A stretch of DNA of 64,000 bases from Hericium rajendrae (taxonomy: Eukaryota; Basidiomycota; Agaricomycetes; Russulales; Hericiaceae), in assembly GCA_033439255.1 (NCBI GenBank), contig CM065891.1, forward strand, positions 558,001-622,000. The letters are read 5' to 3'. The translations under genes were made by a program, and so were the position numbers. Of the stretch, positions 42,761-54,396 are shown one piece after another; positions within the stretch are counted from its first letter, which is position 1, and the number at the start of each line of letters is the position of its first letter. Under the pieces are notes generated by a model. That model searched no databases, was not told where the DNA came from, and was given only the letters and a program-made list of their open reading frames with translations.

Positions 42761-44675
42761 ATGTCGGGACCGCCAGGACCGTCGCAGCGTTACCTCGACG
42801 GCGCCACACCAGGCCTGCTCGACCCATCGCAACCATCTCGTGTCCTGCGTCTCCCCGGTTCAAAACTATCCTTTGCATCTTTTGATCCACGCGCCGCATC
42901 AGCAGCCGCACCTGAAATCGACAAGCTATCGCTGAATGGGGAGCTCTACCGTCCAAAACGCGTCGTAATCGAGACGCTACCCAATGGGCACAACTATTGG
43001 CGTTTCGTGCCGAGAGCGAGGTGGGGGGACGGAGTACGGGACGAAGGTGAATGGCCGAGAGAGATCAACATCTGCGGGTGCGTGTAATTGGCTCTTTCTT
43101 TGCATTGAAGCTGATTCCTTGTAAGGGAAACTTTGCGATGCACATTAGATCAATGGGATATCTACAAACTCGATCCCGTGTACGACTGCTTCGTGCCCGC
43201 CGCGCCCGCTATGCCCGCCATCACGCGTAAAGCGACACTGGGACCAAGTGGCGCGTCGCAGTCGAGCGTCAGCTCATCGTCCTCAAGCTCCGCTGCGCCG
43301 CAGAGCAAACGGCGCATCTCCTCGCCGCCCACCGAAATCGATGATAGCATCGTGCCGCACGCCAAGCGCCGGAAACACGACGTGATCTATGTGCACAGCG
43401 ACACGGAGGATGAGGAGGAAGACGAAGTGGAGGAGATGATGGTCGATCGTTCGGGTCGGCGCGGTAGGGCGGGCACGAAGACGCACGTGCCGTCCCGCAG
43501 GACGCGCGACAGGCTGGGCGCGCAGAAGGCGGCGCGGCAGGCGAGCGTTGCGCGCGCAGAGGCCAAGCTAGAGAGGAATGGATTCGCGCAGGATATGGTG
43601 ATGGAGGAGACCCCAGAGGAAATACCGGTACCAGTGACGCCGCGTATGGGTGCCAAGCCCATGCCGCCGCCCTCGACTGGTAAACGCAAAGGTTCGTCTA
43701 ACATGTTTTCATTTTCTTGAAACGCTCATCTCAGCCGATGCAGGCCCACGCCGCAGCTCACCGGAACGCTCCCCTCAAGACGACGAAATCGAAGCCTTCA
43801 AACCCTCGAAACGCGCTCGCACGCGTTCGCCAGATACCATCCGCCGCGAGGCGACGGACAAAATAAAAGAACGCGAGCGCCGTCGGGCAGAGGAGCTCTC
43901 GCGTCGGTTCAATGCCAGGAAAGAACACCGCGACCGGCTGTTTATGGAGGAGATCCTTGCCGAAGCGCCTGAACCCCAGCCTGCGGACTGTGAACCCGAC
44001 AGTGCGGACCCACCCGAGATGGACGAGGAGCAACAGCGCGAAGCCGCAATCGCAGAGTCGCGCCGGAAGCTGGCGGAGCTCGAGAAGGACCGCGAGCTGT
44101 GGGAACGCGCCGCCAGGGAGCGCGCAGCGCGCGAGCGGGCCGAGGAGGAGAGGTGGCGCGCAGAGGCCGAGCGGCGGCGCCGCGCCGAGCAGGAGAAGCA
44201 GGCGCGTCTCGAGCGCGAGCAGCGCGAGGCGAAGGAGCAGCAGCGCAAGGCCGAGGCCGAGGCGCAGCGCCGCCGCGAGCGCTGGGCGCGCGGGCCGTGG
44301 ACGACGCAGCGCGCGCTCGAGCGCTACCGCACGCTCTGCGACGCGTTCGACGGCACCGCCTTTGGCGCGGACGCGCCGCTCACGTTCGAGAGCGTGCCGT
44401 GGCCCGTGCTGCACTCGCCGCTCGTGCTCACGCTCGAGGACGTCGACTGGGGCGCCGTCGAGGCGTTCTTCCAGGCCGTGCGCCCGCACATGCGCGGGCA
44501 GGATTATAAGGTGCTCGTGGAGAAGAGCCATCGGCGCTTTCATCCGGATCGGTGGAGCGCGCGCCGGCTGCTGCAGACGGTGGTGGATGAGGTTGAGCGG
44601 AATTCGTTGGAGGTGGCGGCGAATACGGTCGCGCAGGCGTTGACGCCACTGTGGAGGGAGGCGAAGGGCAAGTGA
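42761..44675 (+). CDS. NFKBIL1-like (I-kappa-B-like) charged coiled-coil protein
   Basis: Exon 1 from 42761 (MSGPPGPSQRYLDGATPGLL) ends near 43078. Exon 2 (DQWDIYKLDPVYDCFVPA) runs to about 43690. Exon 3 runs from about 43742 to the stop at 44675. The first junction phase is not resolved. The middle has an acidic run (SDTEDEEEDEVEEMM) and basic nuclear-localisation-type patches. A long Arg/Glu/Ala coiled coil follows (RRRAEQEKQARLEREQREAK). The C-terminus has LTFESVPWPVL and a HRRFHPDRW motif followed by helices, the pattern of the NFKBIL1/J-like C-terminal domain. Likely nuclear, perhaps in RNA processing; this is inferred from the family. Exon 3 is extremely GC-rich. Confidence 0.65.
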
Positions 44676-45016
44676 TGGATTTTCAATGATATTATATACC
44701 CTGCATTGTATCGGAAGGATTTACTGCACAATAGCGTATATAGAACTACAGCATAGCCTTCTTATAGTGAGAGGATTCTTACTTTATTCTGAAATTGTAT
44801 CCGAATGGCGTACTTACTACGTATTCAACCCAGACGCTATTCCTTGCAACAGAGTACTACTTCATCAAGCTAGTAGGTACAGCTATAGGTTCATGGGCGC
44901 GGCTGTAGGGGATATTTTTCTACGTGTATCGAAGGCACAGATTGATACTCGGAGGTAACTCTGGCTTTGTTACGGAGGAAAAAGGACGGACATGGGGGAT
45001 GTTTATCGGCCTGAGG
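44676..45016. other. Convergent intergenic region
   Basis: 341 bp, AT-richer than its flanks, between two convergent stop codons; presumably both 3' ends. No gene is supported. Confidence 0.4.
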
Positions 45017-46808
45017 TCAGAAATCAAAGTATCCCGAACAGATGTTGTCAGGTTGCGCCTGCACAAGGTGATGAGGAATTGGTAACTCGAACATGGAGTC
45101 ATACTCAAGACGGTTGTACCGTTTGGTAATCACTTCCTGTACAAACTTTTTGATCTGCTCCGAGTCGCTGTCTTCCGTTGGAACTGGGAATGTGACAATC
45201 GTCACCTGCTTGACAGGGTACCCGCTAGCCCAGCGGGTGCTCAAGAGCATTATCAACTCCTGAATGAAGGACATCAAACCCCAGCGAGGTATGACAGTTA
45301 TCTTCGCGAGGCGCAATGCATAGCGTGGAACACCAGTGATAGGATCGGCCTCGAGAAGGGAGTTAAACACCTCTGTATTCAGGTGACGAACATCGGCAGA
45401 TAGCCGTACGACCAAGCTCTCCAATGAGGGCACTAATGCCCAGATTTCGCGCCAGTCTAGATCGTATTTCAAATATGCTGCTGTTCCGTCCGTATCCAAC
45501 ATTAAATGGGTGACAGTTGCAAGGCTGCAATAAAAGCGTCCGAAAAGTATTCCACCGTCGGGTATGATTTTAAAGTCTTTCTCAAAAAAATCTAGCGCAT
45601 AAGTGACAAACGATCTGTTGTCGGAGACGGTGATTTTCTGGTCCAAGCAAAGCGAGTGCATGCCATCGATGGAGTAGTTCCCGAAGTTCCCGAGCCTTTC
45701 TGCATCCAGTTGTTTCTTTTCTTGTGTTCTGAACCTGGGAGTGCCGTCCGAGAGGTCGAGATGCAACGCAACCCCTGCTTGCGTAGCCAAACTAGAGACT
45801 CGGAGAAAGTAGTGCAGGAGAAAAAAATCGTCTTCTTCACGAACTGCCATCTCGATTTGAAGGATGCGTAAGCACGCCGCCATAACGACACACTCTGGAA
45901 GACTACGGGCGCCCTTTAACGATATTGAAGCCAACACAAGAACTTTGAGACATGGAAGAGTTTGTAGGACAGACAAGAGACTGAGGATGGGGAGTGTAGT
46001 GTTCATGAGGACGAGACATTGCAGAGTAGGTCCACAGGACTGCGGCCAGATGTGTATGCCGTTGAGACGGAGGATCTGCAAACGAGGCATGGTACCACCA
46101 AAGAGCGATGTGAAGAGGTTGGCTGTATCTATAGAAAACCAATCATCCCGGCCAGATTTCGCGTACGACAATGAAAGTCCTGTCAGATGCAAAGCGGGAG
46201 ACGGAAAAATGTCCACGAGGGATGCAACAGCTGAGCTCGAGTACTGAGAGTCAATGAAAGTGATGTCGAATGTACGCAGCCTGCAGATTTGAGATCGCAA
46301 AAGTGAGAAGCCTTTTATCGCGACATGGTCCCAGCCGCCAGATTGAACATCGAGAAGAGCATTCTTGGACCTCTGAAGCACGATATCGAGATGTGGAAAT
46401 CGTTTAGTGCTGTAAAAGGTCCACAAGGTCGGCGATGAAATGGCAAGCTGTCTCCACCACTTGCATACATGCGAAATCGTGACGACAGATTTGCCACGGC
46501 CAGCGAAGGAGAATATCAGCAACATTATCTCGGGAGGCATGCGGTTGATCGTCCGACAGTCATTCATGAGTTTAGCAAACTCGGACGAGGCGTGCTTTAG
46601 AAGTCCTTCAATTCGGATCATCTAACCGTGCAACAAAATCAGTGGTCAGATCCGGCTCAGCAAGGGCGATAAGTGAAGAACTGACAATTTCTCGATTCCA
46701 AGCGCTCATCTCACACCTCCCAATGCGGCGCGCTACTGCGCTCGTCGTGATTTCGTCAACGGATTCGACGAGATTCAGCAAGGAGAAGATGGAGGAATCG
46801 TGTGACAT
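45017..46808 (-). CDS. F-box/LRR protein, copy 2
   Basis: Exon 1 46808-46686 (41 codons, IFSLLNLVESVDEITTSAVA) and exon 2 46621-45017 are separated by a 64-nt intron with a GTCAGT donor. The product is 575 aa. The F-box core is NRMPPEIMLLIFSFAGRG followed by SHVCKWWRQLAISSPTLW. The rest is leucine-rich with repeat-like segments (TLQCLVLMNTTLPIL, LPCLKVLVLASISL). It is clearly paralogous to 36836-38632 over its whole length, including the intron position, but lies on the opposite strand. Predicted role: substrate receptor of an SCF ubiquitin ligase; the target is unknown. Confidence 0.8.
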
Positions 46809-48032
46809 TTCGCGATAATAGACTGATCAAGAAGAGGGAATTAGCTTCGGATTTGTGGCCCACAGCACGCAACGCGAAATTAACTCACCACGGGATAGCT
46901 ACAGTTTGTTCAAGATTCCGTGATACGAGGTGGTAGGAAACACTGATTGATCCAGGTAAGAGCGATGGCGTAGTATCCGGGAAGAGGATGATGGTCCTTG
47001 TAGCGGTTGGATGCAACGTTTGCAGACGTCTGAGTCTGGAATTGGCACGCCGCATGCCTCGTGTCTGCACTGCAAAGGAAGAGCTCTCTGGCGCTAGCAT
47101 GATATCGATGGATCGAAGTAGACAGTGTAAAAGCACCGTCTTCACGGAATTCAAGAACCTGAGATACAGGGCACGCGCTTAGCGGTGGGGCGAGTCTCGA
47201 AGTTTGTGCTCACGACGTAAAAGTTAAGCAAACCTGAGTTTTACCTGAGTGAGGAAAGAACGACCGCCGCGGCGCAGGTCACTAGAAAGCACGTATCGAA
47301 AACATGTCATCAGATGCCCATGCGCGCATGAATAAACGGCATATAGCTCGCTGCAAGCTCACTGCAACATATGTTAGAATTACACGTTACCCGTAGCCTG
47401 TAAGACTGGAGAAAAAAAACACGCACCGGCTGCACGTTGTGAATACCAGTGTACAGCAGCAGGCAGCTGCGCCACTTTCCTGCTGCGAGCGATGTCTGCA
47501 GCCAACAGTCATGATCAACATTCTGCCATCTCTTTGATCGAATTCATCGGGCAATCGGACTTACAAGTACGCAGCCCAACGACCTGTCTCGTTTTCCAGT
47601 CGTTGGATGTATCGCACAAAGTGCCCTTGGTGCGGAGAACAATGTTTCCGAGTCAGTATGGGCAACTAGGATGACGACTGGCATCTCAAATGCTCACCAT
47701 GATGTCGTGTCGCGGCCATGCACCTTTATCTACCCGCGTCAGACACCACACCAACCCTTCGCGCTCCGAAGACACTGCAACTTAGTTAGAACGTCTAGAA
47801 ACGAACCAGCCTTGCCACCGGAACGAGGCGGGAGCAAAATGCCTCCGCTCCGGAGACGCAGCCGGCGCGACGCCGGAACGCAGCACCTCGCGCAGCCCCC
47901 GCCGACAGTGTATGGCAATGAACATCGAGCAGAGCGGCGGGGCTTTCGGGACCTCTGACGACGTATACTTAAAACCCGACTTTGTAGGTTAAATATTCAT
48001 CTGTCCGGATCTCTGGTCGTGATAGTCACGAC
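46809..48032. other. Intergenic region
   Basis: 1.2 kb without a supported gene. Several short frames occur on both strands but lack start or splice context or family signal. Confidence 0.4.
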
Positions 48033-49037
48033 ATGGACGCCGTGGATCGCAAGGAGCTGGAGCTTCCGCTCAATGCCGGCCTGTACCACCTGGAGCCCGA
48101 GGAAAAGGAGTTCTTTGACCGTTGGACTGGTATTCACGACGAGGATGAGTTGAAGCGGCATATTCTGGACTGCCAGGCTAAGGCTTACGCCGTACGGGCC
48201 CGCTCTACTTACCCCAACGTCGAGTGACCCTCACGACTGCTCGCAGATCTTCCCATATCCATGCATCCGTACCTTTGCGTTTTTGAGGTGCGACAAATAT
48301 GCTGAGCTTTTGACGAGGCTCGATGAGTGATTGCGCGTTTACAGACTGAGAACTATGAGCTTGCCTGCGTACCAGAACCTCCTGATGCTCGGTCGAGAGC
48401 GCAAAGACGCCATCTTCGTCGAGTTCGCCGCGTGCTGTAAGCCCCCCGCTTCCCGTACGCCTCCGCAACAACCGACCGGAACTCCGGTACGCCTCCCCTT
48501 CCCTTCCTTTCCCAGCCCCGCATTCCACTTGCTTACCTACCCCCACACCAGGCTTCTGGGAGCTCGGCCACCAGCTATTCAACTCCACCCCACAGACCTT
48601 CCCCGTCCCCTTCGTCCCCGCCGACATCTTCAACGACACACACCTCCCGCCCGCCCCGCCCGCCCTCACCCCACCTTCCACGACACCCCCAGACCTCCGC
48701 ACCCTCCGCACACTCACACCCCTGCGCGGCCGCGTCTCCGCCATCTACGCCGCGTCCTTCTTCCACCCTTCTCGGAGGACGCGCAGCGCGCAAGCTCGGC
48801 GCGCTCCTCTCCCCGGAACGCGGGAGCATGATCCTCGGCGACCACATCGGCCTGCCGCGCACGGACATGCTGCCGGACTCGCCTAGAACCTCTTCTGCCA
48901 CTCGCCGGAGAGCTGGACGGCACTGTGGGACGGGGACGTGTTTCCGCGGGGGAGTGTCAGTGTGGAGGTGGACCTGACGGAGGTTGCGTGTGTGGAGGAG
49001 CTGGGGAAGGCGCCGAGGGTGCTGCAGTTTTTGGTAT
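48033..49037 (+). pseudogene. SAM-dependent methyltransferase, degenerate copy
   Basis: Exon 1 from 48033 (YHLEPEEKEFFDRWTGIHDE) to about 48194, exon 2 coding IFPYPCIRTFAFLR and exon 3 (LPAYQNLLMLGRERKDAIFV) are intact and match the paralogue at 56599-57754. The next exon of the family, encoding FGQELRRAIYDGFPLDK and part of the SAM site, is missing: only about 105 bp of non-coding sequence lie between the donor and FWELGHQLFNSTPQTFPVPF. Further on there are frame breaks near 48770-48800 (after SAIYAASFFH) and near 48890, yet recognisable pieces continue (RKLGALLSPERGSMILGDH; NLFCHSPESWTALWDGDVF) to a stop at about 49037. It is therefore a pseudogene with at least two frameshifts and an exon loss. 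Confidence 0.8.
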
Positions 49038-49626
49038 AGTGTGTTACGAGGTTGTAGAGCGTGAGCGGCGGGCTGGAGCTGCATGGTTGTGAAAAAGTAA
49101 ATGTTACATGGTGATACACGATATCTGCAGAAGTGTGCGCACAATGGATCATTTAGAGGATGAGAGACGTGTACTCGGCGACTACATACCCAGTGAGCAC
49201 GCCGAAGACGTAGAGCCTGCAAAATCAGCTGATGACTTACCGACCGGGAACTTGAGACCGAAGAGAGAATAAGAACGCATTTATGCTATCAGCGCTCATT
49301 GATAGTTACTAGCGGTATGACTTCGTAGTATCGCATTCGGCTACAACATGCCGTATTCTCCCCTACACACCGGCGTGCCGACTCCCCTCCAGAGCCCATT
49401 GGAGCGAGAGTGCAGACTCACCATCAGGATCGTAGGTAGGGAGAGCACCTCCACATAGATACCGCAGCACAGTTGTATGAACAATAACGAGGGTGGTGGA
49501 ATACATGTCCGGGCGGAATGTGGAATAAAGCAATGTCAAAAATCTCCGAAGGGTATATCACTGCGCCAGACATCTCAGCACGCACCGACACATAGACCAC
49601 GCACCACGCACCTTGTCCCTCCGCCC
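49038..49626. other. Intergenic region
   Basis: Nothing supported; short frames only. Confidence 0.35.
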
Positions 49627-50029
49627 TCTAAAAGTGGTACGTAGGCTGCGCGCCGCGCAGACGCACGCGCCCGTCCTTCAAGCGCTCCGTGATGATAGGG
49701 CTCGCCGCGGGGCGGAACTTATGCTCCTTCGAGTATCTGCACACCTCGCATCAGCCCTCCTCCCCATCGCACACACTAGGACAGACGCACCGGTGCGCAT
49801 GCACAACCTTCGGCTTGGCGGTGTGCTGGTACGGGTTGCGGATGGCGAACGAGAGCCAGAACATGAACGCGATGAACACGAGCAGCCCGACGCGCTTCCA
49901 GACGGCGGGCGTCGGCTGGTCGAAGCGCGGGTCGTGCGGCGGCGCGGGAGCGGGGGGTGCGCGCCCGTGGTCGGACTCCTCGTCGTTGGTCGGGGTGGTG
50001 GGGAGGCGTTCGTAGTGTGCGGAGGACAT
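49627..50029 (-). CDS. Small single-pass membrane protein
   Basis: Exon 1 starts at 50029 (MSSAHYERLPTTPTNDEESD), contains one transmembrane helix (VGLLVFIAFMFWLSFAI, about residues 48-64) and ends after HAHR. Exon 2 codes YSKEHKFRPAASPIITERLK and ends RGAQPTYHF. A 50-60 nt intron with a GTGCGT donor joins them in frame to give about 116 aa. The acidic/Pro-rich N-terminus and basic C-terminal tail fit a small membrane-bound protein, possibly of mitochondria or the secretory pathway. No named family is recognised. Confidence 0.6.
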
Positions 50030-51130
50030 GGTGTGAGGTTTGAGGAAGAGATGATCTAGCGTGGTGGTCGGTAAGGAGAGAAGGAGATTATGTCAGCCGG
50101 CGCTGCGGTTGTGGGCGCCGTTTCAGATTTCGGATTTGAAGCATCTTTCCATCTGCTCATGGACTCCAATTGTGTCTGTTCCTCAGTCTTCTTGCCACAG
50201 AGCTCCCTGCGGTGCTTGTGCTATTATAGGTGATGTAGTTTCACTGGACAAAAGCTTGCGGCATTGCGTGCTTCAATGCATATGTGGTTTAGAGCTCAAG
50301 CACTTACAGCATGGACATGTCGAAGCCTTCAACCCTTCCAACATGTTTACGATCCTAAGAAAGTTAATGTGCCTCGACAATTCCGACAACCGTAAGTCTT
50401 GCCGATATCGTGAGATGCCGTCGCCGTCGGCCCACCACAGGGATCGACAACAACTGTCCGACAGCCTATCAAGAAGTTACTGCGCACATCAAAAGCGTAA
50501 GAGTGTCTTAGGTGGAATGTGCCGTCTCTGTGGGGCTACAGCGGTGCCATGTTTGCGTTAGAAGCTTAGATGCCTCCTTCGAGAATGTGTACAGTCATAC
50601 GGTGTCTTTACGCTAAAGGATAAGGAGGCTGGTTCCCGTTGGAGAAATGGGCAGGGAATAACATGCGGTTGAAGCTGGTACCGTCGAATATCAACACCAA
50701 CGAAATATATGAACGGCGAATTTTTTGAAGGCTTTCACTTTACGATGCAATAGTGCCATCTTCCATCTTGGACCTGTAAGGAAAAAGGGCGGTCCTACAA
50801 GCGTCCACATACTCGGAATTGGAAGGTTGCACCGCCACTAAGCGCTCGGCACCGACACCACTACGTTGCGTGGAGGACTCCTTGTCTTCGCTCCCCCAGC
50901 CTCTCGTCTCCAGGATACGCCCTGCCCTCAGCACGGGCCCATGTCTTGTTCTTCAACAGACAAGGCCCCATAAATACCACCGTTTCTTTGCATTTTGGAC
51001 TGACATCGCTAACACCTAGAGCCTCGCACCAGCGCCTCAACATCACGCATTCTGTACTATACTACACGGTCGTCGCTCCCCCGCACACTGATACACACTG
51101 CGATCCACGCCAATCGCCCGCCCCGAAGCC
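50030..51130. other. Intergenic region
   Basis: A plus-strand frame at 50061-50561 is Cys/His/Arg-rich but has no homology signal and no splice support. I list the stretch as non-coding, including the promoter of the RING-finger gene. Confidence 0.35.
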
Positions 51131-53165
51131 ATGGCAGATCCGCCACAGACGTCGCCCCATCCCTCCCCTTATCGCCCGCGCTCCGCCCCGCCCACCTCCG
51201 CATCGAGCATCGAGAGCTTCATGACCGCCCCCGGCACCCTCCCCGATGCCTCCGCACCCACCCCGCGCAGCGCGTCGTCCGCATCAGCATTTGACGAGGA
51301 CGAAGACGAGGACGAGGCGGTATACGAGGACGCGCGTGCCGCCTTCTCCGCGCCGGCGCTTACCGTCACGGCAACGCCAAGTTCAATGCCAATGGGCATA
51401 TCGCCGGTGCCCTCTGCGCAGTCGAACGCACGTACCCGCGCCCCGGCGACGCGGAGCGCGCGGCAGCGCGTCGGGCGCGTGCTCAAGGCCTTCGGGTTCG
51501 GGCGCGACAACAAGGCGCGCAAGGCGCTCGTGTCTCTCGTTGGCTCCGTGCTCCTCGACGTCGCCCAGGTGCGTGGGCCCATCCCCACCTCGCTCCCGTT
51601 TGAGCTCAGGCGTTTCCTGATTGCAGATCATAACCATCATCGTGCTGCTCGCGATCGCGGCGCACCGGTCCAGCCCGACTATTCCGGGGATGAACGAGTG
51701 GCTCGCGTGCGGGAAGCCGCTCGGCGTGTGGGACGCGCTGTGGGCTGTCCGGCTTGCGGCGAACGTAGGGCTGCGCGCGTGGCGCTGGCGGCTGGACCGC
51801 GCGGCGCGGACGCGGTACGTGGTTTCTTTCTGTAGCTATGCGTCGCTCATGCGGGTTACAGGGCGACCGATGCAGAGACGGGCGCGGGAGAGGGTGCAAC
51901 AGGGACCCCGCGGAGGCGGAGGGGGCGTGCGGTACGGAGGACCGCGAGCAATGATACCGATGCGGGGATCGATACAAGCGACCCTGAGACGCAAGAGCAG
52001 CTATACCCCGCCCTGTATTCCCGGTGCGTCCTGCGCCCTCTGTGCCTGTGCTGCCGCTGATTTTTCAAACGCAGCATGACACTATTCCGCTCGGTGTTCA
52101 CGCTTATGTGGTTTGTGCTCGCACACGTGTTCGAATATACCTCGACGAATACCTGCCGCTTCGCGGCGCCGCATTTATGGTACCTCACGCTCGCGCTGCT
52201 GTGCGTGACCTACGTCGCCATCGCGGAGGTCCTGCTCATCGCGCTTGTCGTCTTCGTCCTCGGCCCGCTCGTCTTCGTGCGTACCCTTGCCGGAAAAATA
52301 ACGTAAACTAAACAAACTGGTACTGCAGCTCGGATACAGCATCATGCTGCTATGCCTCGGCCGGCACCCGCTACAGCACCCCGGTCTCCTACGCCCCGAA
52401 ATCGGGAAGCTCCCCCGCTCCGTCGTCGACGCGATCCCGCTCGTCATCTACATCCCCGCCCCGCCCGCCGCCGACGCCGTCTCGCCCTCGCCCTCGTCCA
52501 CCACCATACCCGACACGCCCACGAAGCCCGAAGCAGCACACACCTACCCGCCCGGCTCGCCGCCACCACCGCCCCGCCGGCGCCACTTCTTCGCATGGCT
52601 CAAACGCAGACCGAAGCGCGCGACGCCCAACAGCAAGGACGCGGAGAAGGGCGAAGGCAAGGCGGAGGGGGAGAGCGGCGGGCCGAAGACGTGGGAGGAT
52701 AACTGGGAGCGCGGCGCGTACCCGTTCGTGCGGCTCGAGGGCAACCGTGCGGCGTGCGCGATCTGCCTCATGGACTTCGAGGCGCCCCCGCGCGCGGGCG
52801 CCGGCGAGGTGCCCGTCTCACAGGAGGCGCCCGCGGTGGCTGAGCGCGAGCAGGCGGGGCGGGAGGGGGCCGCGGGGGGGCCGAAGTTGGAGGATGCGGG
52901 GGAGGGCGTGCAGCCGCTGAGGCTGCTTGAGTGCGGGCATGTGTTCCACGTGCGTTTGTTCGTTTTTGGTTTTGAGAGGTGGTGTGCTGATGCTGGTGGT
53001 GTGCAGAAAACGTGTCTCGATCCGTGGTTGACGGATGTGTCGGGGCGGTGTCCGGTGTGTCAGCGGGCTGTTGAGGTTAAGGAGGGGACGCCGGGGCCGG
53101 AGGAGGGCGGGCGGAGAAGGAGGCGGAGGGGGCGGCGGCGGCGTGAGCGGCAGGAGGGGGCGTGA
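51131..53165 (+). CDS. Multi-pass membrane RING-H2 E3 ubiquitin ligase
   Basis: Exon 1 51131-51568 (MADPPQTSPHPSPYRPRSAP) is disordered and acidic. The next exons carry IITIIVLLAIAAHR from 51627, then TLFRSVFTLMWFVLAHVF and LTLALLCVTYVAIAEVLLIA, giving about four or five membrane helices. A Pro-rich cytosolic loop follows. The RING-H2 motif is split by an intron: CAICLMDF, then LLECGHVFH / KTCLDPWLTD, then CPVCQRAV. Cys/His order C3H2C3 is complete except for a long acidic insert between the second and third zinc-ligand pairs. The C-terminus is an Arg/Gly-rich tail (RRRRRRGRRRRERQEGA). All junctions I traced keep frame. Predicted: membrane-embedded ubiquitin ligase of the endomembrane system. 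Confidence 0.8.
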
Positions 53166-54396
53166 TTGGGTTTACTGATTGAGTGATTGACTTTATGGTT
53201 GACTTGTTCATTGTTGTACACTTACTTACCCATATGACCACAGCTGGGGACTGCAGATTGAATACAAGTGTATGCTCATTTCGGACTAGCGCTTAGAGAG
53301 GATTATGTTTTGTACTACTTTTGTGAGGGAATATTTTCGTCGTTGAGAGCCCGGTGACCGGTGTCTATGATAGACGGGAATAGATCAGGCGTGGGTGAAG
53401 ACTGCAGCAGGGTGACGTGAGAATAGAACGGCTAGATCCACTTGGCTTCATCTCATTGCGCCGTCGGCCAAATCGACGGTTGCCGATGTGGGTGCATGCA
53501 CCCACCTGTGTCCATACATGGAGAGCTATATTTGCGTGCGACGTCAGGATGATGATTTGCGTGTTGCGCCGCCGCCGGCGGGTTGGGTGTTACATGGAGC
53601 AATGCGAAGCATGAAGAGCCCGAATCGATCCTCGTGGGGTCCTTCTCATCCGACGCCGTTTCCTATTCGTATTTACGACTGAGCATCCACTGCAAGTCCA
53701 TAGACATGTGCCGCGCGGTTTTGTTCCTTCCAGTCGTTCAGACGTTCCTAGTTCCGAGGGCGTGCGAACGCAAAATCTGGGTAGCCGGTCGCATTTTACG
53801 TCAGCAGAATTACCAAAAGAAGCGAGAAAAAGGCAGAATCTAGATCGCGGAGGCATTTTACACAAGGAAAATGACCAAAAGAAGGCGTAAAGTCAGTGAG
53901 GATGAGTCACGCGCCAGGCTGGTGGCTCGGCGCGTTCGTTCTCCTCGACGTCCTGCTACCAGCCCCACACACATGACAGCCATATAAAATGCGGCATCTA
54001 CGAGGTGTGTTGTGCTTTCTTTCTTTCCCCTTTGCGTCTTTGTGACTGCAATACCCTTGGTGTTCCACGTCTGACAACGTTCTACGACGAGTAGATCAAA
54101 CTTTATTCAGTTTCCAGTTGGCCCAGAGAAACGGGCCGATTGAACGATCTGTAGGTCGTGCTCCAACTCCACCCACATCTCAGTTACAATGCCTCCCAGA
54201 TTTGCCTCCTGGTCGCTTCGCGCACGCCCAGTATACCCTCGCAGGGTGCTGCACCTCCTGATCTGACCCGCAGGCTGCGCTCCGCGCACCCCGCCCGTGC
54301 GTTTTCGATCGCTCTTCAATGACAAGCACCCCAGGTCCGTCGTACTCCCAAACCACTTATATACACATCCACCTGAACACTGACCACGCAGTAGAA
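53166..54396. other. Intergenic region
   Basis: No gene is supported. At about 53810-53890 the motif ACCAAAAGAAG(C/G)CG occurs twice, in AATTACCAAAAGAAGCG and AATGACCAAAAGAAGGCG, 60 bp apart, each followed by an A-rich stretch: a short direct repeat of unknown meaning. Confidence 0.35.

Noticed and set aside
43758-44649. Leu/Arg-rich frames opposite or out of frame with the GC-rich third exon of the NFKBIL1-like gene
   Set aside because: Shadows of a charged coiled coil in very GC-rich DNA.
50061-50561. 166-codon plus-strand frame
   Set aside because: Lies between genes but has no family signal or splice sites; Cys/Arg-rich translation looks random.
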